Shown: positions 19,584-28,381 of the stretch, one piece after another
How the letters are laid out: every line of letters starts with the position of its first letter
Position numbering within the stretch: the stretch's first letter is position 1
Source: a virus
Length of the DNA stretch: 41,303 nt
Direction: 5' to 3' (one strand)
Virus record (IMG/VR): IMGVR_UViG_3300028666_000010
Span: 1-41,303 of that record
Notes under the pieces: model-generated
Seen by the model: the letters and a program-made list of their open reading frames with translations, nothing else
Database searches by the model: none
Told to the model about the DNA's origin: nothing
Translations under genes and position numbers: made by a program

Positions 19584-21102
19584 AGCCACATGGCGGGCGC
19601 TCGATTGTCTGGACGCAAAGGATAGCCTTCTCGATTTCTGCGGCCTGATAGAAATACCGGGCGCTCCGGTTGATGAAGACCCCGACTCAGATGTTGCGTT
19701 CAAGCCCATTCGCCAGCCGCCGGCAAAGCATCACCGGCTTCTGATCGACAAGCTGGAGGCGGTAGAGCGAGGCGAGATCAAGCGCCTGATGGTGTTCATG
19801 CCGCCCGGATCGGCAAAGAGCACCTATGCAAGCGTGGTGTTTCCGCCCTGGTTCATGGGCAGGAAGAAGCGCCGCAATGTGATTGTGGCGACCTATGCGA
19901 GCGACCTTGCCCGCAAGATCGGCAGGCGGGCGCGCAGCATCATCAAGCAGCCTGTCTATCGCGAGATATTCGGCACGGGTTTAAGCCCGGACAGTTCGGC
20001 GGCAGACGAGTGGTCGCTGGAGAACGAGAACGAGTTCATGGGCGGCGGTATCCTTTCGGGGATCACCGGCAACCGCGCGGACGGAATTATCATCGACGAT
20101 CCTATCAAGGGCCGTCAGGACGCGGACAGCGAGGTCATCCGCGAACGCACGCTCACTGAGTATCAGGACTCGATCAAGACCCGTCTTAAGCCTGGTGGTT
20201 GGATCGTTCTGATTCAAACCCGCTGGCATGAAGACGATCTTGCCGGTTCGATCCTGCCTGAAAAATACGATGGTGAGAGCGGGTTCATTCAGTGCCGCGA
20301 TGGCGAGCGCTGGTATGTGATCAGCCTGCCAGCCGAGGCGACACACGCGGACGATCCGCTGGGCCGCAAGCGTGGCGAGTTTCTATGGCCCGAATGGTTC
20401 ACGGCAGAGCATTGGGCGGCGTTTCGCGCCAATCCAAGAACGTGGTCTGCGCTCTATCAGCAAAGGCCGCAGCCTGACGAAGGCACATATTTCAAGCGCG
20501 AGTGGTTCAAGCGATACAAAACCGCGCCGAAGGAACTGCACTACTACGGCACCAGCGATTATGCGGTGACGGAAGACGGCGGTGACTTCACCGTTCATCG
20601 TGTGTGGGGCGTCGATCCCAATGGCGACATCTACCTGATGCCGGGCGGGTTTCGAGGCCAGACCGCATCCGATGTGTGGATCGACCGCAAGCTGGACTTG
20701 GTGAAGCGCTACAAGCCCTTTGCATGGTTTGGCGAGGCTGGCGTCATTCAGAAGGCGATAGAGCCTGCGCTGACGCGACGTTCGCGCGAGCGGCAAATCT
20801 ACTGCCGGTTCGAATGGCTTCCGAGCATTGCCGACAAGCCGACGAGGGCGCGAGGTTTTCAGGCCCGCGCCTCGATGGGAACGGTTTGGTTCCCCGAGGG
20901 CCAAGAGGGCGACGACATTCTGGACGAATATCTGCGCTTCCCTGCAGGCAAGAACGACGATGACGTGGACAACGGTTCGCTGATCGGCCGCGCCCTCGAT
21001 GAAGCGCATCCGGCGATTGCAGCTCAAGAACACAAGCCCAAACCAAAAGACCGCTGGGACAGCGACACAGAGGAAGACGAAGATTCATGGAAGACGGTGT
21101 GA
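19537..21102 (+). CDS. terL: Terminase large subunit
   Basis: A 521-aa packaging motor. The ATPase has Walker A PPGSAKST (89-96), Walker B GIIIDDP (D187/D188) and the coupling motif QTRWHEDDLAG (about 213-225). The C-terminal RNase H-like nuclease begins near YYGTSDYAVTEDGGDFTVH (about 333-351), whose Asp residues bind metal. Together with TerS it cuts concatemers and pumps DNA through the portal. The start inside terS is kept because it begins the family's N-terminus. It overlaps the portal gene by 16 bases. Confidence 0.95.
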   Translation: MTSLEASSAALLSNPKATWRALDCLDAKDSLLDFCGLIEIPGAPVDEDPDSDVAFKPIRQPPAKHHRLLIDKLEAVERGEIKRLMVFMPPGSAKSTYASVVFPPWFMGRKKRRNVIVATYASDLARKIGRRARSIIKQPVYREIFGTGLSPDSSAADEWSLENENEFMGGGILSGITGNRADGIIIDDPIKGRQDADSEVIRERTLTEYQDSIKTRLKPGGWIVLIQTRWHEDDLAGSILPEKYDGESGFIQCRDGERWYVISLPAEATHADDPLGRKRGEFLWPEWFTAEHWAAFRANPRTWSALYQQRPQPDEGTYFKREWFKRYKTAPKELHYYGTSDYAVTEDGGDFTVHRVWGVDPNGDIYLMPGGFRGQTASDVWIDRKLDLVKRYKPFAWFGEAGVIQKAIEPALTRRSRERQIYCRFEWLPSIADKPTRARGFQARASMGTVWFPEGQEGDDILDEYLRFPAGKNDDDVDNGSLIGRALDEAHPAIAAQEHKPKPKDRWDSDTEEDEDSWKTV

Positions 21103-22910
21103 CGACAGCGGATGTGGAGGATGTTGCAGACGCAGCGCCACAGCCCCTTCCTGTCGAAACGCTCATTCGGATGTTCGAGGCTTCGGAAGAATCGACGATT
21201 GACGAGCGCCAAGGCTCAGAGCGCGACCGGGATTATTACGACAACATCCAGCTCACGGCGGAAGAAGAAGCCGTTCTCAAGAAGCGCAAGCAGCCCATCG
21301 TCATCGACAACAAGATCAAGGGAAAGGTCGATTACCTCGTAGGGCACGAGATCAGGACACGCACCGATCCGAAGGCGTTCCCGCGCACCCCGAAGGAGGA
21401 GGACGCGGCCAACGCAGCCACAGACGCGCTGCGCTTCGTGGCCGACTCTACGCGCTTCTCGCAGGCCAAGACCAAGGTCTGGGAGAATGTGCTCATCGAA
21501 GGCATGGGCGGCGTTCTGATCGGCTGCAAGCACAAGAAGGATGGCAAGGTCGATATCACGATCAAGCAGATTCCGTGGGACAGGTTGTTCCGCGATCCTC
21601 ACAGCCGCGAACGTGATTTCAGCGATGCGACGTACAAAGGCATCGTCACATGGATGGACTACGATGTGGCGGTCAAGAAATGGCCGGACGCTACTGACGC
21701 GCTCGAAGTCACGCTATCGCAGTCCAATTCGCAAACCTATGACGACAGGCCCAAACATCGCATCTGGGCGGACGGCAAGCGCAAGCGCGTAAGGGTCTGC
21801 GAGATTTACTATCGCAATGACGGCGTGTGGTTCCAGGCGTTCTACACAGAGGGCGGACTTCTTAGCGGCAATGAGCCGGTCAAATACGTTGACCAGGACA
21901 AAGAGCCGGAATGCCCGCTTGAACTTCTTGGGGGCTATTGCAACCGCGAGAACGAGCGATACGGCATCGTTCGCCCGCTTATCTCGCTCCAGGACGAGCA
22001 GAACAAGCGCCGCTCCAAGGCTCTGCACCTTCTTAGCGTGCGCCAGGTCATTGCGGAGAAGGGCGCGGTGGCGAACGTCGCGACTGCCCGCGCCGAACTG
22101 GCCAAGCCTGACGGCTATGTCGAAGTCACGCCGAACATGCGCTTCGACATCGCGCAGACGAACGATTTGGCACAGGGCCAGTTCCAACTTCTGGCCCAGA
22201 CCGATCAGGCCCTTTCCCAGCAGGGCGCAAACGCGGCCCTTCTAGGCAAGGATCAGAACGCGCCATCAGGCCGCGCCATTCTTGCCAACCAGCAGGGCGG
22301 GCAGACAGAGCTAGCGCCGCTCCTTGATGGCTTGCGAGACTGGCAGCGCCGCGTGATGACGCAGGTGTGGAATCGTATCCGCCAGTATTGGACGGCGGAG
22401 ACATGGATTCGCGTCACGGATGATGAGAACAACCTGAAATGGGTTGGGCTCAACGTGCCGCAAGTGGCGCAAACGGCTTACGGCCCGCAACAGGTTGGCG
22501 TAGAAAACCCGGTTGCGGATTTGATGGTGGACATCACTATCGAGGAAGCGCCCGACACGGCGAACATCCAGGCCGAACAGTTCGAGCAGCTTACGCAGAT
22601 GGTCACGGCAGGCATTCAGATCCCGCCGGATGTTGTGATCGAGGCATCGTCCTTGCGGAACAAGGCAGCGATCCTTGACCGGATGCGCGGCGATCCGCAG
22701 GCGCAGGCGCAACAGCAGGCCGAGCAGAAGCAGAAAGCGGACGCGGTATTCGCGGCCAAGCTCGATATCGACAAATCGACGGCGGAGAAGAACAGGGCAT
22801 CCGCCATCAAATCAATTTCCGACGCGGCAACACAGCATCACCAAGCGACGTTGCCGCCTCCAGAAATCTCGCCGCCGGAGACATCGGGCGTGAACGTGCC
22901 GCCGACGTAA
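21087..22910 (+). CDS. P22-like portal protein
   Basis: A 607-aa member of the P22-like portal family, recognised by RDRDYYDNIQLTAEEE near the N-terminus, KQPIVIDNKIKGKVDYLVG, RTDPKAFPRTPKEEDAANAA and IPWDRLFRDPHSRERDFSDA. A dodecamer forms the DNA channel at one head vertex. The C-terminus (from about 535) is Gln/Ala-rich and helical, like the P22 portal barrel. This family, with the absence of tape measure and sheath genes, points to a podovirus. Confidence 0.95.
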   Translation: MEDGVTTADVEDVADAAPQPLPVETLIRMFEASEESTIDERQGSERDRDYYDNIQLTAEEEAVLKKRKQPIVIDNKIKGKVDYLVGHEIRTRTDPKAFPRTPKEEDAANAATDALRFVADSTRFSQAKTKVWENVLIEGMGGVLIGCKHKKDGKVDITIKQIPWDRLFRDPHSRERDFSDATYKGIVTWMDYDVAVKKWPDATDALEVTLSQSNSQTYDDRPKHRIWADGKRKRVRVCEIYYRNDGVWFQAFYTEGGLLSGNEPVKYVDQDKEPECPLELLGGYCNRENERYGIVRPLISLQDEQNKRRSKALHLLSVRQVIAEKGAVANVATARAELAKPDGYVEVTPNMRFDIAQTNDLAQGQFQLLAQTDQALSQQGANAALLGKDQNAPSGRAILANQQGGQTELAPLLDGLRDWQRRVMTQVWNRIRQYWTAETWIRVTDDENNLKWVGLNVPQVAQTAYGPQQVGVENPVADLMVDITIEEAPDTANIQAEQFEQLTQMVTAGIQIPPDVVIEASSLRNKAAILDRMRGDPQAQAQQQAEQKQKADAVFAAKLDIDKSTAEKNRASAIKSISDAATQHHQATLPPPEISPPETSGVNVPPT

Positions 22911-22931
22911 ACGGGCGTTAGGAGCAATGAC

Positions 22932-23666
22932 ATGAAGACCCTCGAAGAAGTGTTTAACAAGGATGATTCCGACAAGGCCGACGAACCTGTGACGGACATC
23001 GTTCCAAGCTCGCCTGACAACGAGCCGGACGAAGCGCCAAAGGTTGAAGAGCCGAAACCGGAGCCTCCGAAGGGCGAACAGGCTGCGCCGCCGGCAGCGA
23101 AACACGACGAAGAGATGGTTCCAAAGCGTGTCATTGTTGCGTTGCGCAAAGAGCTTCAAGAGCTGAAGCAGGAGAAGCAGGAAAAGCCGCCCGCGCCTGA
23201 TGTGATCTCCGACCCGGAAGGGTTTGAGAAGCACATTCAGTCACGGCTTGACCAGCAAATCCTGGATCGAACGGTCGCCATGTCGGAAGACTATGCGAAG
23301 CGTGCGAACCCGGACTTTGCCGAGGTTATGGGCACCGACGAAGACGGTTCACACACCGCCTGGGTCGAACTTGCCAAGGCCAATCCTCATCTCGTGCAGC
23401 AATTCCGTGCCTCACCCAATCCTGCGCTGTTCGCGTACGAGCAAGTGAAGCGCCACAAGGCCATGAGTGAAATCGGAGACCCGCTCACCTATCGCGAGCG
23501 GATCGAAGCAGAGGTCAGGGCCAAAGTGGAAGCGGATTGGAAGGCAAAGGAAGCCGCGCGCCCCGCCATCCCCGATACGCTTGCCGACGAACCTTCCCTG
23601 TCGCCACGCAAAGGCCCGGAATGGTCCGGTCCAAAGCCGCTCAAGGACATCCTCGGCAAGAAATAA
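22932..23666 (+). CDS. Scaffolding protein
   Basis: A 244-aa, very hydrophilic, mostly helical protein: acidic and Pro/Glu-rich N-terminus, central coiled coil (RKELQELKQEKQEK) and basic C-terminus ending KPLKDILGKK, the type of tail that binds coat protein in P22 scaffolds. Position between portal and coat gene is diagnostic. It guides procapsid assembly and then exits. Confidence 0.88.
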   Translation: MKTLEEVFNKDDSDKADEPVTDIVPSSPDNEPDEAPKVEEPKPEPPKGEQAAPPAAKHDEEMVPKRVIVALRKELQELKQEKQEKPPAPDVISDPEGFEKHIQSRLDQQILDRTVAMSEDYAKRANPDFAEVMGTDEDGSHTAWVELAKANPHLVQQFRASPNPALFAYEQVKRHKAMSEIGDPLTYRERIEAEVRAKVEADWKAKEAARPAIPDTLADEPSLSPRKGPEWSGPKPLKDILGKK

Positions 23667-23699
23667 CCCGTCGCGAGACGGCACGACCCTCGATGGACT

Positions 23700-23726
23700 G
23701 GGCGGGGAGCGATCCTCGCCCTTTTT
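23700..23726 (+). terminator. Intrinsic terminator between scaffold and coat genes
   Basis: GGGCGGGGA (23700-23708), GCGA tetraloop, TCCTCGCCC (23713-23721), then TTTTT: a 9-bp stem with one wobble. It probably attenuates read-through so that portal and scaffold messages differ in amount from coat messages; no coat promoter was identified with confidence. Confidence 0.85.
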
Positions 23727-23784
23727 GCTGACCAAACCAACGCACCGCTGAGAAGCGGCGCATCCCTATTGAAGGAAACTCAAC

Positions 23785-24858
23785 ATGGCAGACACACAAA
23801 CCGCCACTGGCTTGCGCGTGCAGCAGTGGGACGACAAATTCTTCACCGAGTTCCTGAACGAGAACCCGTTCTCCCGTTACATGGGTACGGACGAGAACTC
23901 GATCATTCAGGTGAAGGAAAACCTGACCAAGAAGAAGGGCGATAGCATTACCTTCGCCCTGGTCAATCGCCTGAATCAGGACGCCATCACCGGCTCGAAC
24001 ACGCTGGAAGGCAATGAAGAGAACGTCGAGCAGCGTTCTTTCAAGGTCTATGTGGACAAATGGCGCAAGGCCACTCGCGTCTCCGAAATGGAGGAACAGA
24101 AAAACGCGATCAACCTGCGCGATGCGTCACGTTCCGTCCTCATGGATTTCAAGATGGAATACATCCGGGACCGTGTGATCACGTCCTTGGGCTCCATCAA
24201 TGGCGTAGCCTATGCCGACGCCACGGAAACCCAGAAGGATGCATGGTTGGTGGACAATTCCGACCGTGTTCTGTTCGGCGCCGCCAAGTCCAACAATGCC
24301 GCGAACGACCATTCGGCTGCGTTGGCACAGATCGACGCCACAGCGGACAAGCTGACCCCGGATGCGCTTTCGATCATGAAGCGCATGGCTTACACGTCCA
24401 GCCCAAAGGTCCGTCCCATCCGCACCTCGAACGGCAAGTATTACTACCTTGCCTTCGCCGGTTCGTGGGCGTTCCGCGATCTCAAGACCAACTCGACCAT
24501 CACGCAGGCTCAGCGTGAAGTGATGCTCGCCAACCAGAACAACAAGCTGTTCGACGGCGGCGACATCGAGTGGGACGGGATCGTGGTGCACGAGGTTCCC
24601 GACATCGGGGTGATCTCGAACGGCACGATCAACTGCCAGCCTGTCTATCTGATGGGTGCGCAGGCGCTGGGCTACGCGATTGCGCGTCGCACCAAGACGG
24701 TGACCAAGGAGTTCGACTACGGCGACAAGTACGGCGTTGCAATCGACACCATCGACGGTCTCGAAAAGATGCTGTTCGGCTCGGGCTCGGGTGACACCGA
24801 CGACTTGAAGCAGCACGGCATTGTGACGGGCTACTTCTCGGGCGTGGCCGACTCGTAA
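23785..24858 (+). CDS. Major capsid protein, N4-gp56 family
   Basis: 357 aa. Marker segments are VQQWDDKFFTEFLNENPFSR, KKGDSITFALVNRL, WRKATRVSEMEEQKNAINLR, an SSPKVRPIR segment and a C-terminal RTKTVTKEFDYGDKYGVAID, all typical of the N4-gp56/DUF4043 group of HK97-fold coat proteins. It begins after GAAGGAAAC (Shine-Dalgarno) and is bracketed by terminators, indicating separately tuned expression. Confidence 0.95.
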   Translation: MADTQTATGLRVQQWDDKFFTEFLNENPFSRYMGTDENSIIQVKENLTKKKGDSITFALVNRLNQDAITGSNTLEGNEENVEQRSFKVYVDKWRKATRVSEMEEQKNAINLRDASRSVLMDFKMEYIRDRVITSLGSINGVAYADATETQKDAWLVDNSDRVLFGAAKSNNAANDHSAALAQIDATADKLTPDALSIMKRMAYTSSPKVRPIRTSNGKYYYLAFAGSWAFRDLKTNSTITQAQREVMLANQNNKLFDGGDIEWDGIVVHEVPDIGVISNGTINCQPVYLMGAQALGYAIARRTKTVTKEFDYGDKYGVAIDTIDGLEKMLFGSGSGDTDDLKQHGIVTGYFSGVADS

Positions 24859-24878
24859 TCGACAACCAACTGACGAAA

Positions 24879-24915
24879 GGGGCCAAGGCTTGAGGCTTTG
24901 GTCCCTTCTTCTTTT
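24879..24915 (+). terminator. Intrinsic terminator after coat gene
   Basis: GGGGCCAAGGC pairs with GCCTTTGGTCCC-type sequence (24879-24905, about 11 bp with wobbles), followed by TTCTTCTTTTC. Strong stem directly behind the coat gene. Confidence 0.8.
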
Positions 24916-24932
24916 CTGAAAGGAACACTTCA

Positions 24933-25391
24933 ATGGCAGAAAATCTCACAGCGGTTGGCGCGGCTTCGACCGATCCGGTTCCCGGCTCCGGCCTTGCTGG
25001 TTCGGTCAAAGGCTTCTCCCGCACGCTTGAGGTCACGGCGGCAGCAGCGGCCACTTCGACCTATACGTTCGGCTACGTCCCGTCGAATGCGATCATTCTG
25101 GGCCTTTCCAAGGTTTCCTGGGATGACCTCGCTTCGACCGGCTCGCCAACCCTCGACTTCGGTACGGCGACCGACGACGACTGCTTCAATGACGGCCTTG
25201 ATTTGGCGACGGCGGCAAGCACTGCTTCGCTCATCAAGGACATTGCCAACTATGGCAAGCAGGCATGGGACTATGACACGACACTGACCGAAGACCCGGG
25301 CGGCAAGCTCGCGATCATCGGTACGCTCAAGGACGCTGCGGCGAACACAGGCGGCACCGTTACGGTCGAAGTCCTCTACATCATCCCGTAA
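24933..25391 (+). CDS. Capsid-associated (decoration/cement-type) protein (152 aa)
   Basis: Ala/Thr/Ser-rich and strand-rich, with alternating hydrophobic strands (TSTYTFGYVPSNAIILGLSK and GTVTVEVLYIIP). Position directly after the coat gene, its own terminator on each side and a good Shine-Dalgarno (GAAAGGAAC) fit an abundant head decoration protein. Function inferred from position and composition. Confidence 0.65.
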   Translation: MAENLTAVGAASTDPVPGSGLAGSVKGFSRTLEVTAAAAATSTYTFGYVPSNAIILGLSKVSWDDLASTGSPTLDFGTATDDDCFNDGLDLATAASTASLIKDIANYGKQAWDYDTTLTEDPGGKLAIIGTLKDAAANTGGTVTVEVLYIIP

Positions 25392-25399
25392 ACGTGATC

Positions 25400-25430
25400 G
25401 GGGCCGGGGTTTAACGACTCTGGCCCCTTT
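25400..25430 (+). terminator. Intrinsic terminator after decoration gene
   Basis: GGGGCC (25400-25405) pairs with GGCCCC (25422-25427), extended by GGGG/CTCT wobble pairs, followed by TTT. It is the third stem-loop terminator in 1.7 kb, all around the two most abundant head proteins. Confidence 0.65.
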
Positions 25431-25447
25431 CCATTCCAGGCATTCAC

Positions 25448-25777
25448 ATGGCCCTGACCAAAGCAGATCTTCGCGACGCAATTGCCGAGGAACTTGGCAT
25501 CAAGCGTGCGGAAGAAGCTCTTTCTGCCGCCGATGCTGTTCTCATCGAGCGCAGAATTGATGGCGTCCACGAATATCTGTTGGGCGAAGGCTTGGTCTAT
25601 TGGGACATTGACGACATACCGGATGCGGTGCGCGAACCCATGACGATGATCGTGGCTTCACGCGCCGCTCCGGCCTTTGGCGTGCAGTATGCAGGTGGTC
25701 CGGAAGGCACGCGCCTGCTTCGGATTCATGCGGCCCAGCGCGGCTCCAGCGAGCCTGTGAAGGCTGAATACTTCTGA
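25448..25777 (+). CDS. Head-tail adaptor, P22 gp4-like (109 aa)
   Basis: A small helical protein (MALTKADLRDAIAEELGIKR ... LIERRIDGVHEYL) with a C-terminal segment PAFGVQYAGGPEGTRLLRIH. Size and position between head genes and the gp10-like hub match the P22 gp4 tail accessory factor that extends the portal. Its stop overlaps the next start by one base. Confidence 0.7.
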   Translation: MALTKADLRDAIAEELGIKRAEEALSAADAVLIERRIDGVHEYLLGEGLVYWDIDDIPDAVREPMTMIVASRAAPAFGVQYAGGPEGTRLLRIHAAQRGSSEPVKAEYF

Positions 25778-27183
25778 TGCTCCAGCCCATCCCGCTCGCC
25801 GTTGCATCGGACGCGGCGGCAAGCCCAGCCTTTTCATCGCAACGTCTTCGCAACTGGTATGTGGAAACGACGCCGACCCGGGCAAAGGGGCCGCTCGCAT
25901 TGTACTGCACCCCCGGCGCTAAGCCTTGGGCGAATGTCGGGACGGGGCCGATAAGAGGCGGTCGCAAGATCAAAGGCACGCTCTACATCGTGTCGGGATC
26001 GAGCCTTTACAAAGTTTCAAGCGATGGAACGGCAACGCTTATTGGGGCAGTAAGCGGCAGCGGCCCTGTTGTGATGAGCGTGAACGATGCGGCCCAGATG
26101 GCAATCTCATTGTCTGACGGCACCGGGTACATCTACGACAGCACGGCCAATACGCTAAACCAGATCACCGATGAGGATTTCTTCGGCGGTCCTTCGGTCG
26201 GTTATCTGAACGGGTATTTCATCTGGGGCACAGCAGACGAACGGTTCCAGATTTCCTCGATAAATGCGGGGGCGGATTACGACGCGCTGGATTTTGCGAG
26301 CGCCGAGTCCTCGCCAGACAATCTCAAGCGCGTCTTTGTCGATCACGGCGAAGTCTGGCTCATGGGCGAGGAGACGATTGAACCTTGGTACAATTCCGGC
26401 GCTGCGGACTTTCCGTTTGCACCTGTCAACCAGACGGTTATTCCGAAGGGTCTTATGGGCCGATACGCGGTCGGCTCACTCGACAGCACTGTGTTCTGGG
26501 TTGGGATCGACGCAGAGGCAGGCGGCGGGCCTATAGTTTATCGGGCAAACGGCTATGTACCGGAACGCATCTCGACACATGCGATAGAACGCATTCTCGC
26601 GACGGTAACCGACTTCGATCAGGTCGTGGCCGTAACCTATGTGCAAGACGGCCATTCGTTTTTTGGGTTGATCCTGCCGAGCGCGCCGGCTGTCTTCTAT
26701 GACGTGGCAACCGGTCTTTGGCATGAGCGCGAGAGTTATGGCCTAGGCCGCTGGATCGGGGCTTGCCATTTCTACGCCTATGAAAAGCAGCTCATCGGCT
26801 CTTACCGCGACGGCAAGATATTCGAACTAGACCAATCGACGTTCACGGATGACACCGATTTGCCGGTGATCAGCGAGCTTGTTTCGATTCCGACTGGCGA
26901 TGACGGCAGCTATCACTCTATGCCGCTGTTCCAGATCGACATCGAAGGCGGTTCGGGACTTGTCACGGGGCAAGGCTCCGATCCCCAGATGATGCTCTCG
27001 TTCTCGGATGATCGCGGTTTCACTTGGTCGAACGAGCTCTGGCGCTCCATGGGCAAGATGGGCAACTACGGTTTGCGCGTGATGTGGAGACGGTTGGGGC
27101 AATTCCGCTCGCGCGTCTTCAAGATCAGGATTTCAGACCCTGTAAAGCGGGTTGTCATTCAGGCATACGCGGACATTCAGTAG
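25777..27183 (+). CDS. Tail hub / packaged-DNA stabilisation protein, P22 gp10-like
   Basis: A 468-aa, strand-rich propeller-like protein. Markers are RLRNWYVETTPTRAKGPLAL, LYIVSGSSLYKVSSDG, YLNGYFIWG, and GEVWLMGEETIEPWYNSG, typical of the gp10/stabilise family of podoviruses. It closes the tail below gp4 and holds packaged DNA. C-terminal strands end FKIRISDPVKRVVIQAYADI. Its TAG shares a base with the next GTG. Confidence 0.85.
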   Translation: MLQPIPLAVASDAAASPAFSSQRLRNWYVETTPTRAKGPLALYCTPGAKPWANVGTGPIRGGRKIKGTLYIVSGSSLYKVSSDGTATLIGAVSGSGPVVMSVNDAAQMAISLSDGTGYIYDSTANTLNQITDEDFFGGPSVGYLNGYFIWGTADERFQISSINAGADYDALDFASAESSPDNLKRVFVDHGEVWLMGEETIEPWYNSGAADFPFAPVNQTVIPKGLMGRYAVGSLDSTVFWVGIDAEAGGGPIVYRANGYVPERISTHAIERILATVTDFDQVVAVTYVQDGHSFFGLILPSAPAVFYDVATGLWHERESYGLGRWIGACHFYAYEKQLIGSYRDGKIFELDQSTFTDDTDLPVISELVSIPTGDDGSYHSMPLFQIDIEGGSGLVTGQGSDPQMMLSFSDDRGFTWSNELWRSMGKMGNYGLRVMWRRLGQFRSRVFKIRISDPVKRVVIQAYADIQ

Positions 27184-27821
27184 TGGCAAGCGTCAAATCG
27201 GCATTGCCTCCTCCAAAAGTGCCGATGACTGATCCTAAAACAGGCCTCGTGACGCCCGCTTGGTATCGCTATTTCCAAACCGATCACGAGCGCGTGGGCG
27301 GCGGCGTTGAGGACAAGGTAGAGGTCGCGGCGCAGAGCGGCGAGGTCGCGCAAGTGGCGGCTGATACTGCGAACACGGCGGCGGCGACGGCACAGGCAGC
27401 GGCCACAGCCGCGAACACAGCGGCCTCAACCGCCCAAGGTGCCGCCGACAGTGCCAATACGGTTGCGGCAATCATCGGCGGCTATCCGAGCGGATTGACG
27501 CTGACGGCCTCCGCAGACGGCGCAACGGCAAAGATCGTCGTGAGCAGTCACACGATGATCTATCCGGACAAAACCGTGAGCGTGACGGGCGATACGCTGT
27601 CCGGCCTCGCTTACGGCACGTCCTACGACATCTATTACGACGATCCCGCCCGCGCTGGCGGGGCGGTGACATTCAACGCGGTAACGGACGGCACGGCTTT
27701 TCCAAGCCCGACCAATCCCAGCCGCATCTACATCGGCAGCGCAATGACACCGGCAACATCTGGCGATCCTGATGTGACGGGGGTCAATCGTGCGCCTTAT
27801 GGGAAGAACACGAGCGCATGA
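27183..27821 (+). CDS. Tail needle/appendage-like structural protein (212 aa)
   Basis: GTG start at 27183 (TAGTG junction). N-terminal anchor motif TPAWYRYFQTDHERVGGG, then an Ala/Thr-rich alpha-helical heptad stretch (AADTANTAAATAQAAATAAN) suggesting a trimeric coiled coil, then a C-terminal strand-rich domain with YGTSYDIYYDDPARAGGAV. The layout fits a short tail needle or appendage. Confidence 0.65.
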   Translation: MASVKSALPPPKVPMTDPKTGLVTPAWYRYFQTDHERVGGGVEDKVEVAAQSGEVAQVAADTANTAAATAQAAATAANTAASTAQGAADSANTVAAIIGGYPSGLTLTASADGATAKIVVSSHTMIYPDKTVSVTGDTLSGLAYGTSYDIYYDDPARAGGAVTFNAVTDGTAFPSPTNPSRIYIGSAMTPATSGDPDVTGVNRAPYGKNTSA

Positions 27822-28381
27822 AGTATTTTCAAAGGTTGGCAGAGCGGATCGACGTTGTTCCGTTGCTCAATGCCGCAACCCGGCAGCGCGGCCTTTGGAA
27901 CACAAACCCGCTCAGGCAGTCATTCAAGGATTCGCCCCACGAAGAAGTGGAGGATATCTGGCTTCGCTTCACAGATATGGCCGAGTTCGAGCGCACTGGC
28001 GATTTAAAGGTTGTTGGCGACGATCTGGAGTGTGTGGCGCAGCCTGCGTGGCACGCCCTCCCGCAGGCTCATGCCATCGTGTTCAGCGTCATGCGCATGG
28101 TGGAGGCCGAGCGACTTGGCCGGGTGATGATTACCCGCCTCGACCCCGGCAAGCGGATCAAGCCGCACAGCGACGTTCTGGGGGCCTATGCAGGCTATTA
28201 CTCGCGCTATCACGTTCCGCTCCTAAGCCTGCCAGGTTCAACATTCCGCGCAGGTAACGAGCAAGTGTTCATGGGGGCTGGCGAGCTTTGGTGGTTCGAC
28301 GCCTCGGCAGAGCATGAGGTGGTGAACAACAGCGTCGATGACAGAGTTCATCTCATCATAGACGTTCGGGTGCCGCGATGA
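27818..28381 (+). CDS. Aspartyl/asparaginyl beta-hydroxylase-like Fe(II)/2OG oxygenase
   Basis: A 187-aa cupin-fold protein of the AspH type. The metal triad is visible: H117-x-D119 in KPHSDV and H166 in SAEHEV, with R176 ten residues later as 2-oxoglutarate anchor. Core strands (RVMITRLDPGKRIKPH; FRAGNEQVFMGAGELWWF) match the family. Such enzymes hydroxylate Asp/Asn side chains or, in variants, other substrates, using O2 and 2-oxoglutarate. It sits inside the tail/ejection operon, overlapping the GNAT gene by four bases. The substrate may be a virion or host protein; this is inference. Confidence 0.82.
   Translation: MKYFQRLAERIDVVPLLNAATRQRGLWNTNPLRQSFKDSPHEEVEDIWLRFTDMAEFERTGDLKVVGDDLECVAQPAWHALPQAHAIVFSVMRMVEAERLGRVMITRLDPGKRIKPHSDVLGAYAGYYSRYHVPLLSLPGSTFRAGNEQVFMGAGELWWFDASAEHEVVNNSVDDRVHLIIDVRVPR

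Noticed and set aside
20383-21033. 216-codon minus-strand frame inside terL
   Set aside because: Antisense shadow of a clearly coding terminase; no family resemblance and no ribosome site.
24127-24933. 268-codon minus-strand frame over the major capsid gene
   Set aside because: Lies opposite a strongly conserved coat protein; open only because of GC-rich codon bias.
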